64,000 nt of DNA from the NCBI RefSeq assembly GCF_013389665.1, contig NZ_CP058316.1, positions 2,356,001-2,420,000 on the forward strand. The letters are read 5' to 3'. Origin of the DNA: Microbacterium oleivorans (GTDB lineage: Bacteria; Actinomycetota; Actinomycetes; Actinomycetales; Microbacteriaceae). Below the pieces are notes generated by a model. That model was not told where the DNA came from, did not search any database, and worked only from the letters and a program-made list of their open reading frames with translations. Positions within the stretch are counted from its first letter, which is position 1, and each line of letters begins with the position of its first letter. The position numbers were made by a program, and so were the translations under genes. Below, piece by piece: positions 8,465-18,227 of this stretch.

Positions 8465-9475
8465 ATGGCCTTCATCGGATACCACGCTTCGCACGAACAA
8501 CTCGCGCCCAGCGCCCTGCTCGAGGCCGTCGTCGCGGCCGAGGAGGTCGGTTTCGACGGTGCCTTCAGCGCCGACCACCTCGCGCCCTGGACGCCGAACC
8601 AGGGTCACTCCGGCAACACGATCGCGTGGCTGGGTGCTGCGCTGGCCTCCACGCGATTCTCGATCGGATCGGTCGCCACCCCCGGACAGCTCTACCATCC
8701 CGTCGTCAGCGCGCAGGCGATCGCGACGCTGGTGGAGATGTTCCCCGGCCGGTACTTCGCGGCGCTCGGCAGCGGCGAGCTGCTCAACGAACACGTCACC
8801 GGCGCCCCGTGGCCGGCCAAGGACGAGCGCACCGCCCGTCTCGGCGAGTGCGTCGAGGTCATGCGCGGCCTGCTCGCCGGCGAGACCGTCACCCACGAGG
8901 GACGCGTCCGCGTGCACGAGGCGCGGCTGTGGACCCTGCCCACCGCGCCGGCGAACCTCATGGCCACCGCCGCGTCGCCCGAGACGGCGCGTTGGGCCGC
9001 GGACTGGGCGGACGGCCTGGTCACCATGGGGACCCGTCGCGACCAGGTGGCCGAGATCGTCGACGCCTATCTCGACGCCGGCGGGCTCGGTCCCACCTGC
9101 CTGCAGGTGCACATCGCACTCGCATCCACCGTCGAGGAGGGGACGGCCCTCGTCCGCGACCAGTGGGCGCACGGCGTCGTGACCCCGCCCGAAGCCTGGG
9201 ACATCGCCCAGCCCGAGGAGTTCGCCGCTCGCGCCGGCGAGCCCACCGACGCCGAGCTGGCCGAGCACGTCGTCATCGCGGTGGACTCTCCGGAGGGCAT
9301 CGACGCGCTCGCCGATCGGCTCGCGGATCTCGTCGGCGCCGGCTTCGACCGGCTCTACGTGCACGAGATCTCCCAGGATCAGCGGGCGTTCCTGGGCCAC
9401 CGTGCCGCGAGCCTGCTCGCCGCCCTCCGACGGCGCCTCGGCAGCCCCGCCGACGCCGGGGGAGGTGGACGATGA
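8465..9475 (+). CDS. LLM class flavin-dependent oxidoreductase (TIGR03885 type)
   Basis: A 336-residue TIM-barrel flavin enzyme of the luciferase-like monooxygenase superfamily. Visible family features are IGYHASHEQLAPS at the start, DGAFSADHLAPW, and GRYFAALGSGELLNEHVTG (F420/FMN-binding loop region). The pattern matches the TIGR03885 subgroup, whose members resemble F420 enzymes but are thought to use FMN. The stop overlaps the start of the GH13 gene by four bases (ATGA), so the two are almost certainly co-translated. That pairing recurs in this subgroup and hints at a shared pathway, but the substrate is not known. Confidence 0.88.
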   Translation: MAFIGYHASHEQLAPSALLEAVVAAEEVGFDGAFSADHLAPWTPNQGHSGNTIAWLGAALASTRFSIGSVATPGQLYHPVVSAQAIATLVEMFPGRYFAALGSGELLNEHVTGAPWPAKDERTARLGECVEVMRGLLAGETVTHEGRVRVHEARLWTLPTAPANLMATAASPETARWAADWADGLVTMGTRRDQVAEIVDAYLDAGGLGPTCLQVHIALASTVEEGTALVRDQWAHGVVTPPEAWDIAQPEEFAARAGEPTDAELAEHVVIAVDSPEGIDALADRLADLVGAGFDRLYVHEISQDQRAFLGHRAASLLAALRRRLGSPADAGGGGR

Positions 9476-11124
9476 GGATCGCCGACACCAGCGACCTGTG
9501 GTGGAAGAACGCCGTCGTCTACTGCGTCGACGTCGACAAGTACCTCGACGACGACGGCGACGGTGTGGGCGACCTCACGGGGCTCGCCCGTCGGCTGCCC
9601 TATCTCGCCGATCTCGGGGTGACCTGCCTCTGGCTCATGCCGTTCTACTCCACCCCCGGTCGCGACAACGGCTACGACGTCTCGGACTACTACGGCGTCG
9701 ATGCCCGCCTGGGAACGCACGGCGACGTCGTCGAGCTCATCCGCACGGCAGAGGACCGCGGCATCCGGGTCATCGTCGACCTCGTCATGAACCACACCTC
9801 CGACAAGCACCCGTGGTTCGTCTCGGCCCGCCGCAGCCGGACGTCCCCGTATCGCGACTTCTACGTGTGGCGCGACGAGATCCCCGACGACCCGCGCGAG
9901 ACGCAGTTCCCGGGGGAGGAGGACGGTGTCTGGGAGTGGGACGAGAAGACCGAGCAGTACTTCCTGCACAGCTTCTACTCGCACCAGCCCGACCTCAACG
10001 CCGAGAACCCCGCCGTCCGGCGCGAGCTCGCGAAGGTCATGGGTTTCTGGCTGCAGTTGGGCGTGTCGGGGTTCCGCGTCGACGCCGTTCCGTCGTTCGT
10101 CTCGTCGCCCGAGCGCCGCGAACCGCAGCGCGATCACGACGTGCTCAAGGCGTTGCGGCGGTTCGCGCAGCGGCGTTCGAGCGATGCGATGCTCGTGGGT
10201 GAGGTCAATGTGCCGCACGAGGAGCAGGCCGCCTACTTCGGCGAGGACGGCGACGGCGAGCTGCACATGCAGTTCGACTTCGCGAGCAACCAGGCGCTGT
10301 ACCTCTCCCTCGCCCGCGAGGACCCGGCGCCCCTGCGCGCATCGCTCGAGAGCCGCCCGCCGATCGCGACGATCTCGCAGTGGGCCAATTTCGTGCGCAA
10401 CCACGACGAGCTGACCCTGGATCAGTTGAGCGAGGACGAGCGTGCGGAGGTGTTCGATGCGTTCGCGCCGGAGGAGTCGATGCGCGTGTTCGGCCGCGGC
10501 ATCCGCCGTCGACTGCCCCCGATGCTCGGCGGCGATCCGCGCCGCGTGCGGCTGGTCTACAGCCTGCTCTTCTCGCTGCCCGGGACCCCCGTGCTGCTCT
10601 ACGGCGAGGAGATCGGGATGGGCGAGAACCTCGACATCGACGAACGCGACGCCGTGCGCGTGCCGATGCAGTGGCGCCCCGAGGGCGGCTTCTCGACGGC
10701 GCCGCCGTCGAAGCATCCGCTTCCCGCACCCACGGGGGCGTACGGCCCGGCCCACGTGAACGTCCAGGACCAGCTGCTGGCCGGCGACTCGCTGTTCGCG
10801 TTCGTACGGGGCCTCGCGCGCTCGTACCGGCAGTCGCCGGAGATCGGGTGGGGCGAGCTGGAGATCACGCCCGTGAGCGCGCCGTCCGTGCTCGGACATG
10901 CGGTGAGCACCGACGAGAGCCGGTTCGTGGCGCTGCACAACTTCGCCGGTGAGCCGGTGCGCTTCGAGGTCGAGCTCGGCGAGGAGCCCCCCGGCACCGA
11001 GCTGGTGTGCCTGGCCTCGGGCGAGAGCTGGCCGGTCACCGGCGGCACGGTGACGATGGCGCTCGACGGCTACGGCGCCCGCCGCATGCGCGTGTGCCGC
11101 CCCGGCGACGGCCGCCTGCGCTGA
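9472..11124 (+). CDS. GH13 alpha-amylase family enzyme (trehalose synthase-like)
   Basis: A 550-residue glycoside hydrolase family 13 enzyme. The four conserved regions are visible: D103-V-M-N-H107, GFRVDAV with nucleophile Asp204, VGEVN with acid/base Glu244, and NHDE with Asp312. An Asp-rich loop (DDDGDGVGDLTGL, residues 26-38) resembles the calcium site of trehalose synthases and alpha-glucosidases. A C-terminal beta domain (about 480-550) closes the protein. It should act on alpha-glucosidic bonds in the cytoplasm, since there is no signal peptide. It is coupled by ATGA overlap to the flavin oxidoreductase gene. The exact reaction (isomerase, hydrolase or transferase) cannot be told from the sequence. 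Confidence 0.9.
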   Translation: MRIADTSDLWWKNAVVYCVDVDKYLDDDGDGVGDLTGLARRLPYLADLGVTCLWLMPFYSTPGRDNGYDVSDYYGVDARLGTHGDVVELIRTAEDRGIRVIVDLVMNHTSDKHPWFVSARRSRTSPYRDFYVWRDEIPDDPRETQFPGEEDGVWEWDEKTEQYFLHSFYSHQPDLNAENPAVRRELAKVMGFWLQLGVSGFRVDAVPSFVSSPERREPQRDHDVLKALRRFAQRRSSDAMLVGEVNVPHEEQAAYFGEDGDGELHMQFDFASNQALYLSLAREDPAPLRASLESRPPIATISQWANFVRNHDELTLDQLSEDERAEVFDAFAPEESMRVFGRGIRRRLPPMLGGDPRRVRLVYSLLFSLPGTPVLLYGEEIGMGENLDIDERDAVRVPMQWRPEGGFSTAPPSKHPLPAPTGAYGPAHVNVQDQLLAGDSLFAFVRGLARSYRQSPEIGWGELEITPVSAPSVLGHAVSTDESRFVALHNFAGEPVRFEVELGEEPPGTELVCLASGESWPVTGGTVTMALDGYGARRMRVCRPGDGRLR

Positions 11125-11206
11125 CGCCGGAGCCGCGGTGGTAGCATCGCGCCGACCTCAGGCGTACCCGACGCCCGAGTCGGTTCGGGGGGACGTCCTT
11201 CACGCC

Positions 11207-12877
11207 ATGACGATCTGGTGGAACGCCGTCACCGGCGGCGCCTTCTTCACGCGCTGGAGCGCGGCGTTGTCGCTGCTGGTCGCCGGCGTGTTCTCGGTGC
11301 CCTCGATCGGGGGGACCGGCCTCGAGTCCTACCTGCGCGGCGCGCTGGTCGCCACGCTCGGGTGGGTCCCGCTGGCCGTGCTGGTGCTGCCCGCCGTCCT
11401 CGCCGAGAGACGCCTGCGCGCGCGTCCCGCACGCGCCGTCGTGGTGCTCGGATCTCTCGCGCTCGCGGCGATCGCGCGCTCGGGGATCAACGATGCGATC
11501 AGCGCCCTGCTGTTCGACATCGTGCCGCATGGGTCCGCGCTCGCGCGCGTCGCGACCAACCTCGTCACGGCGTTCGCGCTCCTGTCGATCGTCGCCATGA
11601 TCACCTCCCGGCATGCCGCGGCCCGCGCGGCCGCCGAGCGCCTCCGGGCGGCGCGCGAGCGCGTCGAGGTCGCCGGCGCGGCCCGCGACGCCTTCGCCCG
11701 CGCCTCCGATCGCGAACTGCGTCGCGCCGGCGCCCGGCTGCGGGCCTCCCGCGAGCGGATGCTGGCGGGAACGGTCGACTTCGACGGCGTCCGGGCGTTC
11801 GCCGACGAGGTCCGCGACGTCAGCCACGGCCTCGACCGCCGGCTGCGTGCCGAACCGGATGCCGCGTCGGTGCCGCCCGGCCCGCCGGTGCCCGTCGAGT
11901 CGCCACCGCTCTCGCACCGGCTCGTCCCGACGCCGTGGCTCGTCACCGGACCCCTCTATGCCATCGCGTGTCTCCCGTTCGCGGTCGCCGCGGGCGGGAT
12001 CGGCGTCGCCCTCGGCGGGATCCTCGCCGGGATCGCCGTCGACCTCGCCGCCGGAGTCGCCACCCGTCGCTGGGCCCGCCCGCCCGGGCGGGGCGCGACC
12101 TTCGCGCTCGTCTGGCTCGCGGCGGGCATCGCCATGGCGGGCGCGACCTACGTCCTCCTTCCGGGCATCGGGACGCTCGGGCTGGTGCCCGTGCCGGCGG
12201 TGCCCGTCGTCGCGGTGCTCGTGAGCCTCTGCCGTGATGCGCTGGCGCGGGCGCACGCCGACGAACGGGCCGCAGCCGCCGGCCTCGCCGAGGTCGCCCG
12301 GCAGGCGGCGCTCGCCGACCGGCGGCTCCACGAGCCGTTGCGACGCGCCATCGAGGCGCTGCACGGGCGCGCCCAGGGCGCCTGCGTGGTCTTCGGCGCG
12401 ATCGTCGACGAACACGACCCCGCGCCCGACGATCTCGCGCGCTTCCGCGCTCGCACCGATGCCGCGTTCGACGAGCTGACCTCCCCGGTCCTCGCGCCGG
12501 CCGTGAGCGGCCGCGCCGCCCTCGAGCACCTCCTGGAGGTCTGGCGTCCCGTGATCCGCGTCGAGAGCCGCGTCTCCGCCGCCGCGACGGCCATGCTCGA
12601 CACCCACGCCGCCGCCGACGGGATCGCATCCGTCGTCAACGAGGCGCTGGTCAACGCGGTCAAGCACTCCGGCGCCCGCCGCGCTGCGATCGACCTCGAC
12701 CGCACGCCCGCCGGCGACCTGCGTCTGCGCGTCGCCGCCCCGGGTCGGCTCGCCGCCGTGAGCCGGCGGGGCCTGGGGACCGCCGCGGCACGGGTCTACC
12801 AGGACGGCGGCGACGTCGTGCTCGAGGCGGTCGTCGCCGTCGCCTCGCTCAGCCCGCGGGCGGCAACCGCAGGGTGA
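11207..12877 (+). CDS. membrane histidine-kinase-like ATP-binding protein, paralogue 1
   Basis: A 556-residue protein with four N-terminal membrane helices (about residues 15-150), a charged coiled-coil-like stretch, more membrane helices (about 245-350), and a C-terminal region like NarL-type histidine kinases. The possible H-box is ALHGRAQG, against LHDxVQ in HisKA_3. The N-box is NEALVNAVKHS and the glycine box is RGLGT. The usual DNGxG motif is not evident, so catalysis is uncertain. It is clearly homologous to the protein at 41991-43709. The ATG is preceded by a G-run (CGGGGGAC) about 14 bases upstream; a GTG at 11138 is an alternative start. The last 29 bases overlap the next, convergent gene. 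No response regulator is adjacent. Confidence 0.72.
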   Translation: MTIWWNAVTGGAFFTRWSAALSLLVAGVFSVPSIGGTGLESYLRGALVATLGWVPLAVLVLPAVLAERRLRARPARAVVVLGSLALAAIARSGINDAISALLFDIVPHGSALARVATNLVTAFALLSIVAMITSRHAAARAAAERLRAARERVEVAGAARDAFARASDRELRRAGARLRASRERMLAGTVDFDGVRAFADEVRDVSHGLDRRLRAEPDAASVPPGPPVPVESPPLSHRLVPTPWLVTGPLYAIACLPFAVAAGGIGVALGGILAGIAVDLAAGVATRRWARPPGRGATFALVWLAAGIAMAGATYVLLPGIGTLGLVPVPAVPVVAVLVSLCRDALARAHADERAAAAGLAEVARQAALADRRLHEPLRRAIEALHGRAQGACVVFGAIVDEHDPAPDDLARFRARTDAAFDELTSPVLAPAVSGRAALEHLLEVWRPVIRVESRVSAAATAMLDTHAAADGIASVVNEALVNAVKHSGARRAAIDLDRTPAGDLRLRVAAPGRLAAVSRRGLGTAAARVYQDGGDVVLEAVVAVASLSPRAATAG

Positions 12878-13910
12878 CGGTCGTTCCGACCCCCGGGGCG
12901 CTCGCGATGGACGCGTCGCCCCCCAGCCGATGCAGGAGGTCGCGGACACTGGCCAGACCGACGCCGGTGCCGCCGTCGCCGGGGTCGGAGAGTCTGCCGC
13001 GGTGGTAGGGCTCGAAGATCGACGGCACGTCGGCCGGGTCGATGCCCCGTCCCGTGTCGGCGACCGTCACCACCGTCGCGTCGGTCTGCTCGGCGACGGT
13101 GACGACGATGACGTCCTCGCTGTACTTCGCCGCGTTGTCGATGACGTTGGCGACGGCCCGGCGCAGCATCGCCCGGTCGGTGGTCAGGTTCGCGCGGCCG
13201 GCGCCGCGTATGCGGACGCGGTCGTTGACATCCCCCGGCAGCACGAGCTCGGCCGCCTCGTGAACGAGGGGGAGGATGTCGGTCTCGGCGCTCTCGTCAC
13301 CGGGGGCGCCCCGCGCATGGGCGGCGAGCTCGCCCGCCATCGCGATGAGGTGGTCGGCGACCCGCGACACGTGCTGGACGAGCCCCGCCTGCGCCGCGGG
13401 GACCTCGTCCTCGAGCAGGTCGACGTAGCCGCGCAGCGCCGTGATCGGCGAGATCAGGTCGTGCGCGAACGCGCGGAGGAAGTCGTCCTTCTCGTCGTCG
13501 AGCCGTTTGGCGTCGGTCAGATCGCGAACGATCTTCACGAAACCGGTGATCACACCCTCGCCGTCGCGTACCGCCGTGATCAGCACGTGCGCCCAGAAGA
13601 GCGAACCGTCCGAGCGCACGCGCCATCCGGTGTCCTCCACCGAGCCCTCGTCGCGTGCGGTCGACAGCAGCCTCTCGGGCCAGCCGCGGTCGCGATCGTC
13701 GGGCCGGTAGAACCGCGAGAACGACGTGCCCACGATGTCTGCGGCGGCGTAGCCCTTGAGTCGCTCGGCGCCGGGATTCCACGAACGCACGAGCCCGACG
13801 GCATCCAGGCGGACGATCGCCACCGACGAGACCTGAGCCGCCCAGTCGACCGCCTCTTCCGTCTCGCCCGCCTCCGAGCGAGGGGTCGCTGCGGGCCGGA
13901 GCACAACCAT
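12849..13910 (-). CDS. PAS-domain sensor histidine kinase
   Basis: A 353-residue soluble kinase. A PAS domain fills about residues 25-135 (VRSWNPGAERLKGYAAADIVG, then GWRVRSDGSLFWAHVLITAVRD and a PAC-like GFVKIVRDLTD). The phosphoacceptor is His150 in AFAHDLISPITAL, followed by the N-box NVIDNAAKYS, G1 DTGRGI and G2 GTGVGLASV. All catalytic boxes are present. It has no membrane segment, so it should sense an internal signal such as redox state or a ligand. The ATG at 13910 has GAGG about 8 bases upstream; a GTG at 13919 is possible. It sits 46 bases downstream of the next kinase gene on the same strand, probably in one transcript. Neither gene has a response regulator partner in the window. 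Confidence 0.88.
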   Translation of the reverse strand: MVVLRPAATPRSEAGETEEAVDWAAQVSSVAIVRLDAVGLVRSWNPGAERLKGYAAADIVGTSFSRFYRPDDRDRGWPERLLSTARDEGSVEDTGWRVRSDGSLFWAHVLITAVRDGEGVITGFVKIVRDLTDAKRLDDEKDDFLRAFAHDLISPITALRGYVDLLEDEVPAAQAGLVQHVSRVADHLIAMAGELAAHARGAPGDESAETDILPLVHEAAELVLPGDVNDRVRIRGAGRANLTTDRAMLRRAVANVIDNAAKYSEDVIVVTVAEQTDATVVTVADTGRGIDPADVPSIFEPYHRGRLSDPGDGGTGVGLASVRDLLHRLGGDASIASAPGVGTTVTLRLPPAG

Positions 13911-13956
13911 CGTCGTCACCTCGAACTCTGCCGAGGGATCGGTCTCAGCGTCGAGG

Positions 13957-15663
13957 CTATTTTTCCGAAGCGGACGATCTCGCGTCGCCGCTTGACATCG
14001 CCCCGATCGGCACGCGATCCGCGGGCGCCCCCGCGTCGGTCGGAGGCAGGAGGATCGTCATCGCCGTGCCGCCCGAGGCCGACGGACCCACGCGGACGCG
14101 GCCGCCGTGAGCGACGACGGCATCGCGCACGACGGACAGACCGATCCCGAACCCCTGGATCGCGTGCTCCCGCGCGAACGCGGTCCGGTAGAACGGGTCG
14201 AAGACGCGAGCGCGCTCGGCGGGGGTGAGTCCCGGACCGCTGTCGCTGACGACGATGTGGACGCCGCCGTCGTCGACGTGCTGGCCGATGACCACGGCCG
14301 ACGACGGCGGACTGAACTTGACGGCGTTGATCAGGAGCTCCTCGAGCGACTGGCGGATGCGCACCGGGTCGAGCACGACCCGGTGCTCCGTCGCGCCGAT
14401 CTGCTGGATGGAGCTGCCCCGGTGCTCAGCCCGGGGCGACACGGCCCGCACCGCCGAGGCGATGAGGTCGCTGAGAGTCACCGGGCGCGGCGACACGGGA
14501 CTGTCGGAGGATGCCGCAGAGAGCAGCTCGTTCATGCGGTCGGTCAGCACGAGCACGTTGCGCTCGACCATGCCGAGATAGCGGCCCGCCGTCGGATCGG
14601 ACGCCTGCAGGTGCTCGGTCAGCAGATCCAGATAGCCGGTGACGCTCGTGAGGGGGGTGCGCAGCTCGTGCGAGACGGTGCGGAGGAAGTCCTGCCGCAG
14701 CTGCGCCGCGTCGGCCATATCGGTCACGTCGTGGGCGACGAGCAGGGTGCCCAGCAGGGTGCCGTCCGCGCGGCGCACCCGGTCGGAGTCGACGGTGATG
14801 GCGCGTTGCAGGTTCGGCGGGCCGATCCATTCCATCGCGTCGCTCACGCTCTCGCCCCGCAGCGCACGGGGGATGAGCTGGGCGTCGGGCGGCACCGGGG
14901 TGCGACGGTCGGCGGCCAGGACGGCATCGCCGGCGAACGGCGGCTCCTCGAGGCGAAGGCCCATCGCCTGCGACATCTGCTCGGCGGTCCGGTTCGCGAG
15001 GACCAGCCGCTCGGCGTCGTCGTAGAGCACTACGGCGCTGCGCACCGTGTCGAGCACGGTGCGCAGCACCAGCGCGTTGTCCCGCGCCTGGGCGAGCGCA
15101 CGCGCGCGGGCCTCGTGGGATTCGCGCAGCCGGCGGCCGCTGCGGCGCAGGTGCTGCGCGGCGATGTTGACGACCACGGCGATCGCGAGGATGAGGGCGG
15201 GGAGGGTGACGACGTTGATCCACTCGACCGGAGCGCTCGGCCAGGCGCCACGGATCACGAACGGCAGCGAGGTCATGAACGCCGCGCCCCCGACCGCGGC
15301 GAGGAAGGCGATGGTGGGGAAGCCGTAGGCGATCCAGAGGATGGGGAAGATGGCGAGCATGCTGACCGCCGGCAGCACCGATATCGCCTCCGTGCGCAGC
15401 AGCGCGACCGCGACGATGTCGGCGATGGCGATCAGCAGCAGCCACGAGGGCGAGAAGAGCTCCCACGGGACCACCGCCGCGGCCCCCGTCGCCACGATGA
15501 TGAGCACCACCGCGCTCACCACCAGGGGGGACGACATCGTCGCGGGCGCTCCGAACGCGAGGGCGGCGAGTACGAAGAGGGCGCCGATCGCGAACGGCAA
15601 CTGCGCACGGGTGAACACGCGCACGCGGCCGCGGCGCGAGCGGGCGAGTTCGAACAGCGGCAT
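13957..15663 (-). CDS. membrane sensor histidine kinase
   Basis: A 568-residue kinase with about six membrane helices in residues 20-170 and a coiled linker (SHEARARALAQARDN). A PAS-like domain (about 200-320, VVLYDDAERLVLANRTAEQM) follows, then the HisKA domain with His332 in VSHELRTPLTS, the N-box INAVKFS, G1 DSGPGL and G2 GFGIGLSV. This is the standard layout of a HisKA/HATPase sensor of the MprB/SenX type. GAGAGGA lies 6 bases before the ATG at 15663, which decides the start against longer upstream extensions. It is upstream of and co-directional with the PAS kinase gene and divergent from rplM. Confidence 0.88.
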   Translation of the reverse strand: MPLFELARSRRGRVRVFTRAQLPFAIGALFVLAALAFGAPATMSSPLVVSAVVLIIVATGAAAVVPWELFSPSWLLLIAIADIVAVALLRTEAISVLPAVSMLAIFPILWIAYGFPTIAFLAAVGGAAFMTSLPFVIRGAWPSAPVEWINVVTLPALILAIAVVVNIAAQHLRRSGRRLRESHEARARALAQARDNALVLRTVLDTVRSAVVLYDDAERLVLANRTAEQMSQAMGLRLEEPPFAGDAVLAADRRTPVPPDAQLIPRALRGESVSDAMEWIGPPNLQRAITVDSDRVRRADGTLLGTLLVAHDVTDMADAAQLRQDFLRTVSHELRTPLTSVTGYLDLLTEHLQASDPTAGRYLGMVERNVLVLTDRMNELLSAASSDSPVSPRPVTLSDLIASAVRAVSPRAEHRGSSIQQIGATEHRVVLDPVRIRQSLEELLINAVKFSPPSSAVVIGQHVDDGGVHIVVSDSGPGLTPAERARVFDPFYRTAFAREHAIQGFGIGLSVVRDAVVAHGGRVRVGPSASGGTAMTILLPPTDAGAPADRVPIGAMSSGDARSSASEK

Positions 15664-15730
15664 CCGGGTCCTCTCCGGTTCGATCGGACATCCGAGATCG
15701 AAGAGCGACCCGGGGGGAGGAGGCGCGGCT

Positions 15731-15758
15731 TTGATAACGGCAGTCGATAGCGTACGCT
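15731..15758 (+). promoter_or_regulatory. rplM promoter
   Basis: TTGATA and TACGCT are separated by 16 bases, close to the housekeeping consensus. It would give a leader of roughly 125 bases before rplM. Position and orientation fit the divergent rplM/kinase intergenic region. Confidence 0.55.
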
Positions 15759-15890
15759 GTATCTTTGGTGCCTGTGCCCGCTGGCCCGGCACCGACGAAC
15801 GTGAGCCCTCCACTGGCGTGTTCTCCATGAGAACCACCCCGGAGCGGGATTCACGAACTTCTCCGTTCGATTCAAGAAAGCAGCACTACT

Positions 15891-16337
15891 ATGACGCGCA
15901 CTTTCACCCCCAAGGCTGGCGAGATCCAGCGCGAGTGGCTGGTCATCGACGCAACCGATGTCGTCCTCGGCCGCCTCGCCTCGCACGCCGCGGTCCTTCT
16001 CCGCGGCAAGCACAAGGCCTCGTTCGCCCCCCACGTCGACACCGGTGACTTCGTCATCGTCGTCAACGCCGGAAAGGTCGCCCTGACCGGCCAGAAGCTC
16101 CAGAAGAAGAAGGCGTACCGCCATTCCGGCTACCCGGGTGGTCTGAAGTCGGTCACCTACGAGGAGCTGCTCGAGAAGAACCCCGTCCGCGCGGTCGAGA
16201 AGGCCATCCGCGGCATGCTCCCCAAGAACAGCCTGGGCGCCCAGCAGCTCTCGAAGCTCAAGGTCTACGCCGGTGCCGAGCACCCGCACGCTGCGCAGCA
16301 GCCCACCACCTACACCTTCGACCAGGTCGCCCAGTAA
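15891..16337 (+). CDS. rplM: 50S ribosomal protein L13
   Basis: A 148-residue protein with the L13 signature throughout: [59 protein letters not shown] and GMLPKNSLG. The length is typical for actinobacteria. It is part of the large ribosomal subunit and is an early assembly protein. It is followed after 28 bases by rpsI, the usual rplM-rpsI operon, and then glmM. The ribosome site is weak (AAGAAAGCAG). Confidence 0.98.
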   Translation: MTRTFTPKAGEIQREWLVIDATDVVLGRLASHAAVLLRGKHKASFAPHVDTGDFVIVVNAGKVALTGQKLQKKKAYRHSGYPGGLKSVTYEELLEKNPVRAVEKAIRGMLPKNSLGAQQLSKLKVYAGAEHPHAAQQPTTYTFDQVAQ

Positions 16338-16365
16338 GCGCCGCGAAACACTCAAGGAAACACTG

Positions 16366-16857
16366 ATGGCGAAGATCGCTGACTCCCTCGAGGAGACCCC
16401 CCAGAACTACTCCACCGAGACGCCCGCGACGGAGGCGGCCGCTGCCGCCGCTCCGCGTCCGGTGCTCTCCGTCCCCGGCGCTGCCGTGGGTCGCCGCAAG
16501 CAGGCCATCGCCCGCGTGCGTCTGGTCCCCGGCACGGGCACGATCACGGTGAACGGCCGTACGCTCGAGGACTACTTCCCGAACAAGCTGCACCAGCAGC
16601 TGATCAACGACCCGTTCACGGTGCTCGAGCTCGCCGGCTCGTACGACGTGATCGCCCGCATCTCCGGCGGTGGCCCCTCGGGCCAGGCCGGCGCGCTGCG
16701 TCTGGGCATCGCCCGTTCGCTGAACGGCATCGACGTCGAGAACAACCGCGCCACCCTGAAGAAGGCCGGCTTCCTCTCGCGCGACGCCCGCGTCAAGGAG
16801 CGCAAGAAGGCCGGTCTCAAGAAGGCGCGTAAGGCTCCTCAGTACTCGAAGCGTTAA
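16366..16857 (+). CDS. rpsI: 30S ribosomal protein S9
   Basis: A 163-residue S9. The conserved core begins at [17 protein letters not shown] and includes [30 protein letters not shown] and the C-terminal [17 protein letters not shown] tail that reaches the decoding centre. The first 40 residues are an acidic, Ala-rich extension seen in actinobacterial S9 proteins. AAGGA precedes the ATG. It is the second gene of the rplM-rpsI-glmM run, and the glmM start lies only 5 bases after its stop. Confidence 0.98.
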   Translation: MAKIADSLEETPQNYSTETPATEAAAAAAPRPVLSVPGAAVGRRKQAIARVRLVPGTGTITVNGRTLEDYFPNKLHQQLINDPFTVLELAGSYDVIARISGGGPSGQAGALRLGIARSLNGIDVENNRATLKKAGFLSRDARVKERKKAGLKKARKAPQYSKR

Positions 16858-16862
16858 GCTCT

Positions 16863-18221
16863 GTGGCGCTGTTCGGTACGGACGGTGTGCGGGGGCTGGC
16901 CAACGGCCCCCTCACCGCCGAACTCGCACTCACCCTGGCCCAGGCGACTGCCGTCGTCCTGGGCCAGGGTCGTATAGCCGAGGCGCGCAAGGCCGCAGGC
17001 AAGCGGCTGACCGCGGTGGTCGCACGCGACCCGCGGGTGTCGGGGGAGTTCCTCTCGGCCGCCGTCTCGGCGGGTCTCGCGTCGTCCGGTGTCGACGTGC
17101 TCGACGCTGGCGTGCTGCCGACGCCCGCGGCGGCGTTCCTCATCGGCGACATCGACGCCGATTTCGGCGTGATGGTCTCGGCATCGCACAATCCGGCCCC
17201 CGACAACGGCATCAAGATCTTCGCCCGCGGCGGTGTCAAGCTCCCCGACGAGGTCGAGCGGCGCATCGAAGAGGCCCTCACCGGACCGAAGCTCCAGCCG
17301 ACCGGCGCTGACGTCGGCCGCATCCGCGTCTTCGCCGACGCCGAGGACCGTTACGTCGTGCACCTGCTCGGCTCGCTCCCGCACACCCTCGACGGCCTGC
17401 ACGTCGTGCTCGACTGCGCGCACGGCGCAGCATCCGGGGTATCGCCGCAGACCTTCCGCGACGCCGGGGCGAAGGTGACCGTGATCGGCGCCGATCCCGA
17501 CGGGCTCAACATCAACGACGGCGTCGGCTCCACGCACCTTGAGCGCGTCGCGGCCGAGGTCGTTCGCACCGGCGCCGACATCGGCATCGCCCACGACGGC
17601 GACGCCGACCGCTGCCTCGCCGTCGACGCCGACGGACGCGTCATCGACGGCGACCAGATCATGGCGATCCTCGCGGTCGCGATGAAGCAGCGCGGCCGGC
17701 TGCCCTACAACACCCTCGTCGCGACGGTCATGAGCAATCTCGGCCTCCACCGCGCGATGGCCGAGAACGGGATCGCGGTCGAGCAGACCGCCGTCGGAGA
17801 CCGGTACGTGCTCGAGCGCATGAACAAGGGTCGGTTCGGACTGGGCGGCGAGCAGAGCGGTCACGTCATCATGAGCCGATACGCCACGACCGGCGACGGC
17901 CTGCTGACGGGTCTGCATCTGGCTGCCGAGATGGCGCGTCAGCAGAAGACCGCCGCCGAGCTGGCGGCCGTGATGACGGTGTTCCCGCAGGTGCTCATCA
18001 ACGTGCGGGACGTCGACCGCGATCGCGTCGGCAGCGACGCGGAGCTCCAGGATGCCGTCGCCGCCCAGTCCGCGCGTCTGGGCGATTCCGGCCGCGTGCT
18101 GTTGCGCGCGTCGGGCACCGAGCAGCTCGTGCGGGTCATGGTCGAGGCGACGAGCGAGGGCGAGGCGCACCGCGTCGCCGAGGAGCTCGCCGCCGTCGTC
18201 CGCGAGCGCCTCGCCCTCTAG
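16863..18221 (+). CDS. glmM: phosphoglucosamine mutase
   Basis: A 452-residue phosphohexomutase that converts glucosamine-6-phosphate to glucosamine-1-phosphate for UDP-GlcNAc and peptidoglycan. It opens [13 protein letters not shown]. The phosphoserine loop is [14 protein letters not shown], the Mg-binding loop is DGDADRC, the sugar-binding loop is GGEQSGH, and the C-terminal phosphate site is [12 protein letters not shown]. It starts with GTG 5 bases after rpsI and has no clear ribosome site of its own, so translation is probably coupled. The substrate is made by GlmS, encoded 30 kb away at 47.9 kb. Confidence 0.97.
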   Translation: MALFGTDGVRGLANGPLTAELALTLAQATAVVLGQGRIAEARKAAGKRLTAVVARDPRVSGEFLSAAVSAGLASSGVDVLDAGVLPTPAAAFLIGDIDADFGVMVSASHNPAPDNGIKIFARGGVKLPDEVERRIEEALTGPKLQPTGADVGRIRVFADAEDRYVVHLLGSLPHTLDGLHVVLDCAHGAASGVSPQTFRDAGAKVTVIGADPDGLNINDGVGSTHLERVAAEVVRTGADIGIAHDGDADRCLAVDADGRVIDGDQIMAILAVAMKQRGRLPYNTLVATVMSNLGLHRAMAENGIAVEQTAVGDRYVLERMNKGRFGLGGEQSGHVIMSRYATTGDGLLTGLHLAAEMARQQKTAAELAAVMTVFPQVLINVRDVDRDRVGSDAELQDAVAAQSARLGDSGRVLLRASGTEQLVRVMVEATSEGEAHRVAEELAAVVRERLAL

Positions 18222-18227
18222 CCCGAC

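Noticed and set aside
15759..15890. A structured L13-type autoregulatory leader before rplM
   Set aside because: The leader is long, but I could not recognise a fold matching known ribosomal protein leaders.
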